Shown here: positions 54,171 through 64,000 of the stretch, piece after piece
Numbering within the stretch: position 1 is the stretch's first letter
Layout: every line of letters starts with the position of its first letter
Origin: Chara braunii
Taxonomy: Eukaryota > Streptophyta > Charophyceae > Charales > Characeae
Assembly (NCBI GenBank): GCA_003427395.1
Contig: BFEA01000088.1
Span: 3,061,216 to 3,125,215, forward strand
Length of the DNA stretch: 64,000 bases
Direction of reading: 5' to 3'
Notes under the pieces: generated by a model
What the model was told of the DNA's origin: nothing
The model's database searches: none
What the model saw: the letters and a program-made list of their open reading frames with translations, nothing else
Translations under genes and position numbers: made by a program

Positions 54171-54620
54171 CGTGTGTTGGCTGAGATGTTTCAATGCGTA
54201 GAGCGACTTGGAAGACTTGATGTTTTGCGACTTTTTGCGCAGTTTTCGTTCATGTTAGTATACTTTCCATCAGAGCTGTTGTTACAGAAAACAAAAAAAA
54301 AAAGGAAGAAAGAAACTCAAGAAATGAAAAGCTAAGTACGCTGATCTGAGCTTTTCCTGCAGTTGCATGTGCAGTTGAAAAGTTACGGATGCAGTTGCAG
54401 TTGTACCCCTGAGTCCTGACAGCAGAACTTGCAGTTGTACCCCTGACAACTCTCCATGATCGCTGCTGCTGCTGCTGCTGCTTTCCTACCTATTAAGCTA
54501 CTGTGACATCACCTAGCCCCCGCTCGATGTACGAGGTGCATGTCTCAAAGGCGTCGCCGCCAAGGACATGATATTGGCAATACAATAGTCCAAGTTCTCT
54601 GCCTTCGTGGCTGGGCATCA

Positions 54621-55922
54621 TCAGCTGCTTGGTGGTACAGGCGCTGAAGGTGATGAAGGAGGAGCAGAAGCCTGCGGGCGGGTCTGGCCACGAGTAGACC
54701 CCCGGTGGCCACGCACTGGTCGGTTGGGACGACGCCCCCCTGCGACCACCTCACAGCCTGCCCAGGTTGCCAGCTTTGTTGCCCTGTCAATCACCACCAC
54801 ACAGTCTGTTCCCCAATCTGCAATGTAGAAGAACTGCTTGTTGGCAGCCACGCTGACTGGCCTTTTGAAGGTGAACCTCAGCAGCTTGCTCATCACAAGT
54901 GCACTTGGATCGCTGATGTCGATCTCGAGCAATCTGGGCACGGGTGTATACCCTACGGCGAAGGCTTGCTGGCCAACTACAGCAATAGAGTAGTACTCCT
55001 GGGGAATGGTCTCCGCGTCGGTGAGCAGCGTGCAATCCAAGGGGTTAGAGACGTTGATGGAGGACACCCCTTCTCCGTGAGCTGTGAAAAGGACCTTTCC
55101 GTCCTCCGAAAGGGCACTTTCCATGGGAAAGACGACAGGGCCAGGGCCAGACTGCAGTGGAGCGGGAGCATTTGGGACCTGGATTGGAGAGATTGCGGTT
55201 GGGTTGTCCAGCGGCACAATCATGACGCCATAGCCAACTCCGTGTCCCAGGAGCGGATCCAGCTCACCCTTGACGTACGCCGCCTTGCCGTCGTTTGACA
55301 GCAGGACTCGGTCCTGCGACTTCCCGACACGAAAACTCTTCTCGGGAGTGTTGGAAACCACCTGTCCCGTCGCTTGGTCGTACTTCCACACCGTCAGATT
55401 CGACTCTCCTCCTGCAATGACTATTGTCCCGGCTTTCCCACAGACTGCCCCGTATGGTCCAGCAGAAACCGCGACCGGTCCGCCGACCAAGGTGGGCGCC
55501 GTCGCGTTCGCCAGCGACAGAACCGCAAAGGAGCTACCACCTCCGCTCCCTCCTAGGGATAGAACAAAGAGGAAACGACCTCCCGGCTCAAGGAACATGT
55601 CGCTGATCTTGCTAAGACCCTGAGGTGGAGGAATGGCCACGTATGCAGAATAGCGATCCAGCGGGAAGATGAGCAAGCCCTTCTCTCCCTGGGCAGCATA
55701 GCAGTGAGTGCTGGAAATTGTGACACGTGACGTCGCATTCGCACAAGGGGCAACAGGGGCCAGCGCCACCATGGCTACAACCATCAGAAAGAAGAAGCTC
55801 CTCGTCACCACTGCGCATGAGCGGCTTGATGGCCATCCCAACCCTGACACCGATCCAGACGGGTCTGAAGAAGACACTGCTGAGGATGTCATCCACGCTG
55901 TCGAAGTCATCTTGTGATACAC
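54621..55922 (-). CDS. Putative secreted beta-propeller-like protein
   Basis: A 433-residue open frame without retroelement features. Residues 42-58 are a strongly hydrophobic segment followed by APCANA, fitting a signal peptide. From about 70 to 385 there are repeated beta-rich blocks with GGESNLTVWKYD, LSNDGKAAYV, LSEDGKVLFTA, VGQQAFAVGYTP and NKQFFYIADWGTDCVVVID. This is the pattern of YVTN or LVIVD-type propellers. N-x-S/T sites (N62, NATAP, NLT, NVS) suit secretion. Residues after about 385 turn into a low-complexity R/P/S tail, suggesting that the last exon or blade is missed and that 54621 is not the true end. This is the best host-gene candidate in the window. Function unknown. Confidence 0.55.
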   Translation of the reverse strand: MYHKMTSTAWMTSSAVSSSDPSGSVSGLGWPSSRSCAVVTRSFFFLMVVAMVALAPVAPCANATSRVTISSTHCYAAQGEKGLLIFPLDRYSAYVAIPPPQGLSKISDMFLEPGGRFLFVLSLGGSGGGSSFAVLSLANATAPTLVGGPVAVSAGPYGAVCGKAGTIVIAGGESNLTVWKYDQATGQVVSNTPEKSFRVGKSQDRVLLSNDGKAAYVKGELDPLLGHGVGYGVMIVPLDNPTAISPIQVPNAPAPLQSGPGPVVFPMESALSEDGKVLFTAHGEGVSSINVSNPLDCTLLTDAETIPQEYYSIAVVGQQAFAVGYTPVPRLLEIDISDPSALVMSKLLRFTFKRPVSVAANKQFFYIADWGTDCVVVIDRATKLATWAGCEVVAGGRRPNRPVRGHRGSTRGQTRPQASAPPSSPSAPVPPSS

Positions 55923-58900
55923 GTCGGCAGCAATAATTGCGCTAAAAGTGGAAAAGAAAGGGACGAGAAAAGGACCCCCCCCGCCTCTCTTCCCCCCGCC
56001 GAGGTCGTCAAGGGAAAAACCAAAGAAGTAACCAAGCCCCTGACGCTGTTTGCTGTGGTCTTATTGCAGCCTTATGTTAGGAAACAGTCCCAGGGCCAGA
56101 GGAGACATGAATGAGCAGCAAAGTTAGTGCAAGTACTGTACGGAGAGAGAACAGGGGAGGTGGCCCGAAAATACACAGTGAGAAGGAGAGGAAGGTGGCG
56201 GGCCTTCTGCCACCACCTCCACGGAGTGACACTCTGAGTTCTCACCAGCAGAAGATGAAAGCCATCATCAACAAGGAATACAAAAAAAAATCAGAAAGTA
56301 AATCAAATATGTGTATAGCCAGGCAGGTTAAGTTGTTGACTGACACTCAGCCAGGTCTATCAAGCTAAACAATCCGGGAGACCTTTCACATCTGTTCAAC
56401 GGTCAGGAAAGGGATTTAAACGGACGGACAGACAAAGAGAAATGGAGGCAGAGGCGAAGACAGGGACCTCCGTGCGGCACACAATTGCACTCAAGGCTGT
56501 TGGGTCAATAAGACCCCAATATATCGTAAATGGGCCAGGGGTTTTCAAAGATTGGGTGGGGGGAGGGGGGGGGTGTTGGGGTTCAATTGCCCTCTGTAAA
56601 TCGTAAAGAGGACCCACCACAGAAGCTGTCAACAGTTACAGGATTTAATGGCTCCCCGGTGATGGTGGATAGAGTGCAGAGAACTCTAGGACCTTGAGGC
56701 GGCAACGACTACGCTTCCACATTGATCAGGCACATCAATTCAGAGTGGGTCCATGGCTCTGCTTCGATCTCCCTGACTGGTTGGTTGTGTGCAACAGGAC
56801 ACACAAGTCACAGAGTGACAGTCAGCTTAGGCTCCCAGGCTCTCTTACATATCTTTCTTCGTCTGTCTTTCTTTGTTACTTTCTTTCTCAGAAAACCTCA
56901 GATTTAGACCCTGGCCTCTGACCAAATTGAATATGAAAGAGCCAAACAGTCAGCAACTGGCGGCAGGACAGTCTGCGCAATCCCCATAAGAATGGGTTAG
57001 GACGAGGAGGGGGAGGAGGAGGGAAAGGAGGAGGAAGAGGAGCAGGAGGGAAATTTCACATTCACTCGTCGATAGGTCTAGGCTGGTTCCGTTTGAGTAA
57101 ATATCTCATTCCAAAATGGTGAAACAATCTGCTGCACGTGGCGGTTTGTCAGCAGCACCTGCCTTGCTTGCGATTGACAGCTTTCTCAGAGATAAGACTC
57201 AAATTCAACAATGTAGTAGAGGTTTACTGTCCAGCGTAACCACATTGCCGCAAGGCGCGATAGATTCACGCCACACACCTCCTCCTCCTCATATGCACTC
57301 AATCTGACCTGTGTCATCATCAATCATCATAATGATAAATCACAATAGAAGGACACCATTAGAAAAACATCAATTAGACTGCAATCAGACTCGTTCTCAT
57401 TCACTCCTCTCATACATGCAAACAGGTGCGCAGCATACTGGCGACAAGCGCCCACTCAAAACTCAGAGATATGTACAAACTCGCTTCAATGGCTATGGCG
57501 ACTCAGCGCCCACACAACTCTCTCTGTTCGCATGTCTTGGATCACCCTGGATATCCCACACACACACACACGCTCACACACTGAATACTAACTACTGCTA
57601 TGGCGGCTATGGCCGCCACTACCCTATCGCTATGACCAAGCTTCGTCTTCCTTGCCCACTTCGTCCTCGGGCTCACTGCAGACCTCCTTGCACAAGTCGC
57701 TGTGGCAGCGCTTCCGCATGGCTCACGCAGGAATGAATGGATGACGGGGCGCTGCCTCTTGATTTATACTTCTGCAACTCGTTGGTCTGGCCCTTTCCCA
57801 TGCCCGAAGTGCACACAGTCCCATGCGGTACTTGCTGGACTGACTGGGGACTGGGACTGTTGACTCAGCACGGTAGACTTTCACCACTTGACCACTTGCC
57901 TCGCCACTTGCCCACTTGCCTTAGACTTGGCCTTTCGTGACTGTAGCAGCTACGACTCTGACCCTTCTGGACTGTAGCAGTTACGACCTTGACCTTTCGG
58001 GAAAGCTACAGCTACGACGTCTAGACCTGACTAAGACTCCTACTCGACAGGTCTACAGATCGAACCCCTGCGACCTCAGGACCCTACAACAGTCTATCAC
58101 TGTTACAAATACACCGGTCACGGGTTCAACTCCAAGGGTCGACACTGATACTATACACAGGTAAGGTTGGGGTCTAGGGATCGAACCCTGGGATCTACAG
58201 CAGCTACTGCTAACTGGTGAATACCGTTTCAAGACTCCCTCTCCCCCTCAAACAAAGAGACATGGAAAAAGTTCAAAAAGAGACATTCGTTCTTGAAGAT
58301 GAGAATGAAGATGAGAAAAAAAAAATAAAAAAATAAAAAAAATGAAAATGAAGATGAGAGGGAGTGGTCGGAATCAGTAACTCTCCTCCCTGCCAGCAAC
58401 ATAGCAATAACAGGAGCAGAAATAAATACATAGGTAAATAAATTAGCAAATTTCCTATAGTTGGCTATCCCTTCTTCTGTTTCATCAGTTTGGGAGAAGA
58501 TTGCATTACGCAAAAAGCAAAAACACAAAAAGAAGAGAGAAGGAAAGTCCATGAAAATCCAACTCATAATGGGTGTGTAATACTGTGTATCATTTTTTTT
58601 TTCAATCTTTTCAGAAACCAGTGGGTATCCTCTTTAGTCTTGCAAACGTTGGTTCCTCCCCCAAACACAGCACCCTGATACAATCATGGACGTATACAAC
58701 CCAACGTTCGTATGTCGCTGGTGGAGAGGGGTGAGATTGCAATTTAGAGGGGTCTGATCACATTGTGGGCATCCAGAGAGTACTTGTGTTGACGTCATTC
58801 GCCGCATTCGGTGACTGAAGAGCTACAGGGGGGGCAGTGCTCTGCCTGAGGTTGCAGGGGGTGGATGCCTAGTGGCCCTTGATTGGCACACGGGGTGTCC

Positions 58901-59010
58901 ATGTGGCTTGCATTGCCTTGGCCCTTGGGCATTGGGCCCCATTTGAGTAAATTGGCAGCAACCGGCATTTCGTTTATTCAGTTTGGGGAAGCATTGATTG
59001 CCCTCACCCA
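55923..59010. other. No supported gene; two B-box-like sites near 58050 and 58180
   Basis: Minus-strand GGGTTCGATC words at 58050-58062 and 58176-58187 resemble polymerase III B boxes, but no A box or tRNA fold accompanies them. A G-rich run lies at 56556-56575 and A-rich DNA at 58317-58345. The open frames lack domains. Confidence 0.35.
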
Positions 59011-59263
59011 CCTTACAACGAGGGACCCTATCAGCCTATTTCACCGTACAAGCCCTGCCCTCCAAAAAAAACACGATTTTAACACCCATGCAGTAGTTCC
59101 CTTCCAGTCGGATCCATTCCCCTGGGGCTGACTGCCGCCTTACAAGGAGGGACCCTATCAGCCTATTTCACCGTACAAGCCCTGCCCTCCAAAAAACACA
59201 CGATTTTAACACCCATGCAGTAGTTCCCTTGCAGTCCGATCCATTCCCCTGGGGCTAAGTCCC
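59011..59263. repeat. Tandem duplication, unit 127 bp
   Basis: CCTTACAA-GAGGGACCCTATC starts at 59011 and 59138. The two units differ at a few bases and an A-run length. The end of the second unit runs into foldback copy C. Confidence 0.9.
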
Positions 59264-59394
59264 GCTAGCCGGGTTTCAGTCTTCCTTTCAATTATTTTCC
59301 AACGTGTTGGCCACAGTGCGGCAGTGAGAGATGTTCAGATCGGATGGCAGGAAACGGTGCATACTAAAAACCACCAGTAGCGGGACTTAGCCCC
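59251..59394. mobile_element. Short foldback element, copy C
   Basis: GGGGCTAAGTCCCGCTA (59251-59267) is exactly inverted at 59378-59394. The ends match the pattern of copies A and B. Confidence 0.65.
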
Positions 59395-59883
59395 TGATCG
59401 CCCATTGCCTCTTGCTGAGCCAACCATGCCGTAGATGATTAAGAGAACTTGAGATCTGGCAGAGGCACCCTCGCTTGGGCGACAGGAGTATCTGGGCGCG
59501 GTTAGGGAGAAGGGTTTAGATGTGCGGGGATATAATGAGGAGAGTGAAGTTTGGAAGAAATCAGCTTGAAGATGGGAGGAGCAGGGCAGGGGAAGAGACA
59601 ACATGGGTGGGGTGCTACAGGGGAGGCTGCGGAGAAATCAAGAGTTCGGCCTCAGATCGTCCTGATTAGATGTGACTGGATGAAAAGGTATAAACTAACT
59701 GGGGGCCTGGCGCTAAACGAACCGACACGCCAGGGCCTAGTACTAATCTGGCCTAATCTAATCCGCTAACCCCCACGCCTACGTACTGGGCCCTGCAAAG
59801 GGCCCGTATGGAACAGAGAATGCCACAAAAGCCTTGTGCTGATTTGAAAACCCAGGACGGATCCAGGTTTTTTTCCCATTCAT

Positions 59884-60335
59884 TAAACCACCAGTGCTTC
59901 TAACCCACCTTTCCCAACATAAATTTCCTCTGCACGCCAAACGAAATTGAACCGCCACAGGCTCCTTTTTCCTTTTCTTTGGCTGGCGCTCCCAGCCATT
60001 TCTGGTCCAGTAGGCCGAGCCCCGAAGGACGCGGCGCATGTTCAGCTGCTTTGGAACAAAAGGCTGGGAAATTTATTGGGGGTTTAAAATGCAGTCTCAC
60101 AATGCGCCTCCATTTCTCATTCTCCCTCCAATATTCTGATGTAGCACTGCCATGTCCACCCCCACAGTCATTCCATGCAGTGCCACATCTTTGAGTTTCC
60201 TTTAACAAGCCGCATCCTTCAGGGCTTGGCCTACCAGACCAACATGGCTGGTGGCACCAGTTCATTATTCATGCCATTGGGCGAGAAGCCGCAATCTGCA
60301 TTGGGAAAAGGAGGCTCAGAGGTACTGGTGGTTTA
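59884..60335. mobile_element. 452-bp MITE with 27-bp inverted ends and TA flanks
   Basis: The left end TAAACCACCAGTGCTTCT and the opposite-strand right end TAAACCACCAGTACCTCT match over 27 bp with five differences. Both ends start with TA, as expected for Tc1/mariner-type insertion. The interior has a 121-codon minus frame without domains. Confidence 0.6.
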
Positions 60336-60410
60336 GCCCTTGCACCTGCCATCGAGCTAAGTATTGAGACATGCCAGTCACTGTGCTCTGTGCCTAGTAC
60401 TCCCTTGTCC

Positions 60411-60561
60411 GTGGGAGGCTGACGCAGTAACAACAGGAAAAGCTCACACCTGAGCTACTCTGTTGGCCACTGTCAAGATCAATCGNGTGGGAGGCTGACG
60501 CAGTAACAACAGGAAAAGCTCACACCTGAGCTACTCTGTTGGCCACTGTCAAGATCAATCG
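60411..60561. repeat. Exact 75-bp duplication joined by one N
   Basis: 60411-60485 and 60487-60561 are identical by eye and separated by a single N at 60486. This looks like two contig ends that overlap but were scaffolded instead of merged. Confidence 0.85.
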
Positions 60562-60900
60562 CTGACGATCAATTGGCTCACCTGTGCTCTAACCCTGCTG
60601 CTGATGGGCTGCACTTGCGTCAATTCCTCTATATCTGCTCATACCATTGCTCCACTGCCTCTGGAAGACTAAATTCATTGAAGTCGATTAAACCACCACT
60701 GCCTGATGCCTCCACCGAAAGTTGCGGTTGTGTGATATGCAAGCTGCGCTTTTGATTTACCGGCCAACTTGCAGCTGTTCTGATGCATAATGGATGGGAG
60801 TCTTTTCCTTGGGCGAATTTGACAAAACTCGAAGAAAGGCATCCGAGCAGGCGGCACCAGTCTGAGAGCAGTTATCCCCTATAAAACAACCACTGCCAGT

Positions 60901-61006
60901 GTCTTCACCCGAGTAGAGCGCTTGGTCATTATAGCTGCATCTAGACTGGAAAACGCCCAAAATGCAGCCATAATGAACGACTGGGGGGTTTACTCCAGTG
61001 AAGCCC
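60901..61006. mobile_element. Diverged second copy of the 34.8-kb foldback MITE
   Basis: GTCTTCACCCGAGTAGAGCG and the following TGGTCATTATAGCTGCAT match the 34812 arm with few changes. The right arm (60962-61006) pairs less well. The spacer is about 21 bp. Confidence 0.65.
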
Positions 61007-61372
61007 GTAATTAGAGAAAGTATGGTAGCATTAGAGCAATTATCTCCCCAGAAGACCAGGGGGGGACGAGGGAAGGGGAGGGATCGGTGGGCTTCATACA
61101 TGCATTTGGGGTCGGTGATGCTCCTGCATGCGTATGTACCGCCAGGCCTTTGTACGAACGGACGTACTGAAGATTTCTGGCCAGAATCTGTTCTGCCCTT
61201 CCTAGGGGGACAGGCCCAGGAGCTGTTGAACCACCAGTCTGCCGGGGCCCACACCCAGGCCGCACGTTTGACGTATCAGCCTGCCTGCAGCCAGTCCCAT
61301 TTGCACTTCGTGAGGAAAATGTCAGCAGGTGAAAAGTAGACTATCACTCACCCACACCAGATGGAAAACTCT

Positions 61373-61384
61373 ACAGACTGTCGG

Positions 61385-61424
<40 letters not shown>

Positions 61425-61464
61425 CCTCCTGATGAGTCGGTGAAACTCCGACGAAACAGTTTGT
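61373..61464 (+). ncRNA. Hammerhead ribozyme motif
   Basis: All core parts are present: CTGATGA (61429-61435), a perfect 5-bp stem II GTCGG/CCGAC (61436-61440 and 61448-61452) with loop TGAAACT, then GAA (61453-61455). Stem III forms between ACAGACTGT (61373-61381) and ACAGTTTGT (61456-61464), nine pairs including one G-U. It closes on GTC, with predicted self-cleavage after C61382. Stem I runs from GGTTCTATA into a TA microsatellite and back to ATACAGCCTC, with small internal loops. This gives a type III layout. A type I reading using the GTC at 61463-61465 with a 3-bp stem III is possible, but its stem I does not pair here. Confidence 0.7.
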
Positions 61465-61465
61465 C

Positions 61466-61750
61466 ACAGCCCCTCGTTTGTTGTCCTCTTCTCTCTCTCT
61501 GCCTACGGTTTTACCGGGCAGTTCTGTTTGTGACGATATATAATATATATATATATATTGTCACATCACTACAAACTAAAATATATATATCATCAAATAG
61601 AACTGCCCGGTAAACCGTAGGCAGAGAGGGAGAAGAGGACAACAAACGAGGGGCTGTATATATGAAACAGTTTGTCACAGCCCTTCGTTTGTTGTCCTCT
61701 TCTCCCTCTCTGCCTACGGTTTACCGGGCAGTTCTATTTGACGATATATA
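61466..61750. repeat. Inverted and direct copies of a ~70-80-bp unit next to the ribozyme
   Basis: The unit ACAGCCCCTCGTTTGTTGTC...TGCCTACGGTTTACCGGGCAGTTCT occurs in plus orientation at about 61466-61545, in minus orientation at 61591-61657 and in plus orientation at 61675-61745. The last two form 67-bp arms with two mismatches around GAAACAGTTTGTC, part of the ribozyme core. The units end in TTTGACGATATATA-type palindromes. Confidence 0.75.
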
Positions 61751-61785
61751 TATATATATATATATTTGACGATACAAACGAGGGG

Positions 61786-61822
<37 letters not shown>

Positions 61823-61905
61823 ACGATACAAACGAGGGGCTGTATATATATATATATATTTGACGATATATATATCGTCACAAACAGATATATATATATA
61901 GCCCG
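61751..61905. repeat. TA microsatellite with repeated GACGATACAAACGAGGGGCTG unit
   Basis: Two ~53-bp units of (TA)n plus TTTGACGATACAAACGAGGG lie at 61764 and 61818, followed by a partial one. They end in a palindrome ATATATATCGTCACAAACAG. Confidence 0.7.
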
Positions 61906-62459
61906 TCTTCCCCTCCACGTCAACCCTCTGCTCCTTTCTCGCCCCACAATGCATCTTCATCTGCTTGGCCGGCCCACTATTCCTAAGGATCTCACGGCCA
62001 CAGCCTCACACTGCTCGCAGCAACAGCTATGAAAGCCTAGATGTATAAAAGTACATTTGAATGCGAGTCTACGAGGATTTCTGGCTATGAAAGATATTAC
62101 TTGAGATTAGTCAAAGCAAACACCACTACTACGAAACTCGCAACAAACCTAACACCCTTATCCCTATACTCTTAAAAAATGCAAAGGGCCCAGCGTGACG
62201 CTTGCTGCTGGGCCCAGCGAAATTCGGTGTGGAGGCGGGCGGGACTGGGGCAAGGTAAATGCCGCGGCGTTTCGTGGCGGGACTGCGGCCGGGAGTGAGG
62301 GAAATTCGGTGTGGCGGTTCCACGCGACACGCCCTGCTCTGCAGTGTCGGGAGGACACAAAGTCCCGTTCCCCTCTGCCACGGTTTTTCTTTCAACCCCC
62401 CATTCAGTTTTGTTTCCCGCCAGTCCGTGGTGCCGGGCGGGGGCCGCGTCGATACGAAA
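61906..62459. other. No gene recognised
   Basis: GAAATTCGGTGTGG occurs twice (62219 and 62299) within GC-rich DNA. Open frames are of compositional origin. Confidence 0.35.
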
Positions 62460-64000
62460 AAGGGCGGCGATGGAAAGATGTGATGGAGGAGGGAGGATCA
62501 ATGCAGGAGGAGGGAGGAGGAAGAGGGAGAAAGACATTTGGGGCATGTGGCACGTGTGCGCTCAGAGCAGGAAGGGTGGGAGAAAGAGGGAGGATGAAGA
62601 GGGAGAAGCATGTTTGGGCCGATCGAAACAAAGGAGGCAGCATGAGGAGCAGTGAGGACGAGGAGGAACAATGAAAAAGAGGAGGAGTGAGGGGACGATG
62701 AGAATGGAGGAAAGAGGAGCCTCAGGATGGAACAAAAGGAGAAAGAGGGACGAAAAGGAGGAGGACGATAAGCATGGCAGACGATGAGAATTCATGGAGG
62801 AGGGGAGAGGATGTAGGGAGGAGGTTGCCAGGGGGAGGAGGAGGTCGGAACGAGGGGGATGAGGAGGTCGCACAAGGAGGAGGAGGTTGTGCGAAGGGGA
62901 AGCGGACATCGCGACAAGGAGGAGGAGGAGGTCGGAAGAGAGGTGGGAGGAGGTCATGCGAGGGGGAAGCATACATCGTGACGAGGAGGAGGAGGTCGTG
63001 CGAGGGGGATGAGGAGGTGGGTGGAGGACGCGTGAGGGGGAGGAGGTCGCACAAGGATTGGGAGGACGTTGTGTGAGGGGGAGGAAGAGGTCGAGCAAAG
63101 GAGAGGTCAGAAGAGGGGGAGGAAGTCGCGCGAGGGGGAGAAGGGGGTGCGCGAGGGGTAGGAGGAGGTCGCGCAACGAGTAGTAGGAGGTCGCGCGAGG
63201 GGTAGGAGGAGGTCGCGCAAGGGGGAGGAGGAGAAGGAGGTTGTGTGAGGGGGATGAGGAGGTGGGTGGAGGACACGTGAGGGGGAGGAGGTCGCACAAG
63301 GATTAGGAGGACGTTGTGCGAGGGGAAGGAAGAGGTCGAGCAAGGGAGAGGTCAGAAGAGGGGCATGAAGTCGTGCGAGGGAGAGAAGGGGGGCACGCGA
63401 GGGGTAGGAGGAGGTCACGCAACGGGTAGGAGGAGGCCGCGCGTGGGGTAGGAGGAGGTCGTGCGAGGGGTAGGAGGAGGTCGCGCAAGGGGGAGGAGGA
63501 GAAGGAGGTTGTGCGAGGGGGATGAGGAGGTGGGTGGAGGACTCGTGAGGGGGAGGAGGTCGCACAAGGATTAGGAGGATGTTGTGTGAGGGGGAGGAAG
63601 AGGTCGAGCAAGGGAGTGGTCAGAAGAGGGGGAGGAAGTCGTGCGAGGGAGAGAAGGGGGGCGCGAGAGGGGTAGGAGGAGGTCGCGCGAGGGGGAGGAA
63701 AAGATTGGAAGACGATGTGTGAGGGGGAGGAGCGGGTCGGGCAAGGACGAGCAGGAGGTCGCAAGAGGGGGAGGAGCCTAGGAGGAGGTCGCACAAGGGA
63801 GAGGAGGTCGAAAGAGGGGGAGGAGTGGGTCATGCAAGGGGGAGGAGGAGGTAGTGCGAGGGAGACGAGCAGGTTGCACAAGTAGGACGAGAGGTTGCAG
63901 GAGGTCGTGCGGAGGTCGAAAGGGAGGTGGAAGGAGGTTGCGCGAGTGGGATGAGGAGGTCGGAAGAGGACATGTGAGAGGTGAGGAGGTCGTGCAAGGA
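62460..64000. repeat. Purine-rich minisatellite with ~250-bp higher-order period
   Basis: The plus strand is almost all A and G (GGAGGAGG, AGGTCG, AAGGGGGAGG words). GATGAGGAGGTGGGTGGAGG occurs at 63008, 63253 and 63521, so larger blocks repeat every 245-268 bp. The repeat leaves long minus-strand frames encoding proline/serine/leucine text (62562-63881), which are not genes. The array continues past the window end. Confidence 0.85.

Noticed and set aside
58040-58200. tRNA genes suggested by GGGTTCGATC-type words
   Set aside because: B-box-like words only; no A box, D arm or acceptor pairing could be drawn.
62562-63881. Long proline/serine/leucine minus-strand ORFs
   Set aside because: They are the translation of a purine-only minisatellite and exist in several frames at once.

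Overview
The window looks like nuclear DNA of a streptophyte, most likely a charophyte alga such as Chara or another early-diverging green plant. This is inferred from four things: plant-type LINEs ending in a zf-RVT domain, a Ty3/gypsy element, very high repeat density with long microsatellites, and almost no host genes. Scattered single Ns at about 1038-3051, N gaps at 19698-19762 and 54031-54091, and one N joining an exact 75-bp duplication at 60486 show a draft assembly.

Layout. 1-440: five small hairpins sharing one loop but with different, self-complementary stems. 1560-2250: degenerate tandem repeats carrying splice-donor-like motifs. 3.8-14.2 kb: a decayed Ty3/gypsy retrotransposon in the order gag zinc knuckle, protease, reverse transcriptase, RNase H, PHD finger, integrase. 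Three unrecognised ORFs (A, B, C) follow, and then a 2.36-kb LTR. 15.2-18.4 kb: a LINE truncated in its endonuclease. 18.4-19.1 kb: a minus-strand coiled-coil gag-like fragment. 19.1-27.9 kb: tandem repeats and simple sequence without genes. 27.9-28.8 kb: a LINE 3' fragment. 28.8-33.6 kb: a second gypsy copy, reduced by deletion to LTR remnant, ORF B, ORF C and LTR. 34.8 kb: a foldback MITE. 36.9-47.9 kb: a nearly complete but mutated LINE interrupted by an 894-bp DNA transposon. 48.6-54.2 kb: microsatellites, foldback elements, a minisatellite and two tRNA-derived SINE copies. 54.6-55.9 kb, minus strand: the only plausible host gene, a secreted beta-propeller-like protein. 59-61 kb: MITEs. 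61.37-61.46 kb: a hammerhead ribozyme motif followed by inverted repeats. 62.46-64 kb: a purine-only minisatellite running off the window.

How the parts relate. In the gypsy element, ORF A starts on an ATGA that is also the integrase stop, and ORF B starts on an ATGA that is also the ORF A stop. ORF C overlaps ORF B in the +1 frame. Both gypsy copies carry B, C and an ORF inside the LTR, so these are family traits and not chance ORFs. Eleven in-frame stops and several frameshifts make the first copy non-functional.

The strongest leads for something new are the PHD finger inside the gypsy polyprotein, the ATGA-chained accessory ORFs, the hammerhead ribozyme, and the constant-loop, variable-stem hairpin array at the left end. 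All readings were made by eye. Similarities were not computed with any program.
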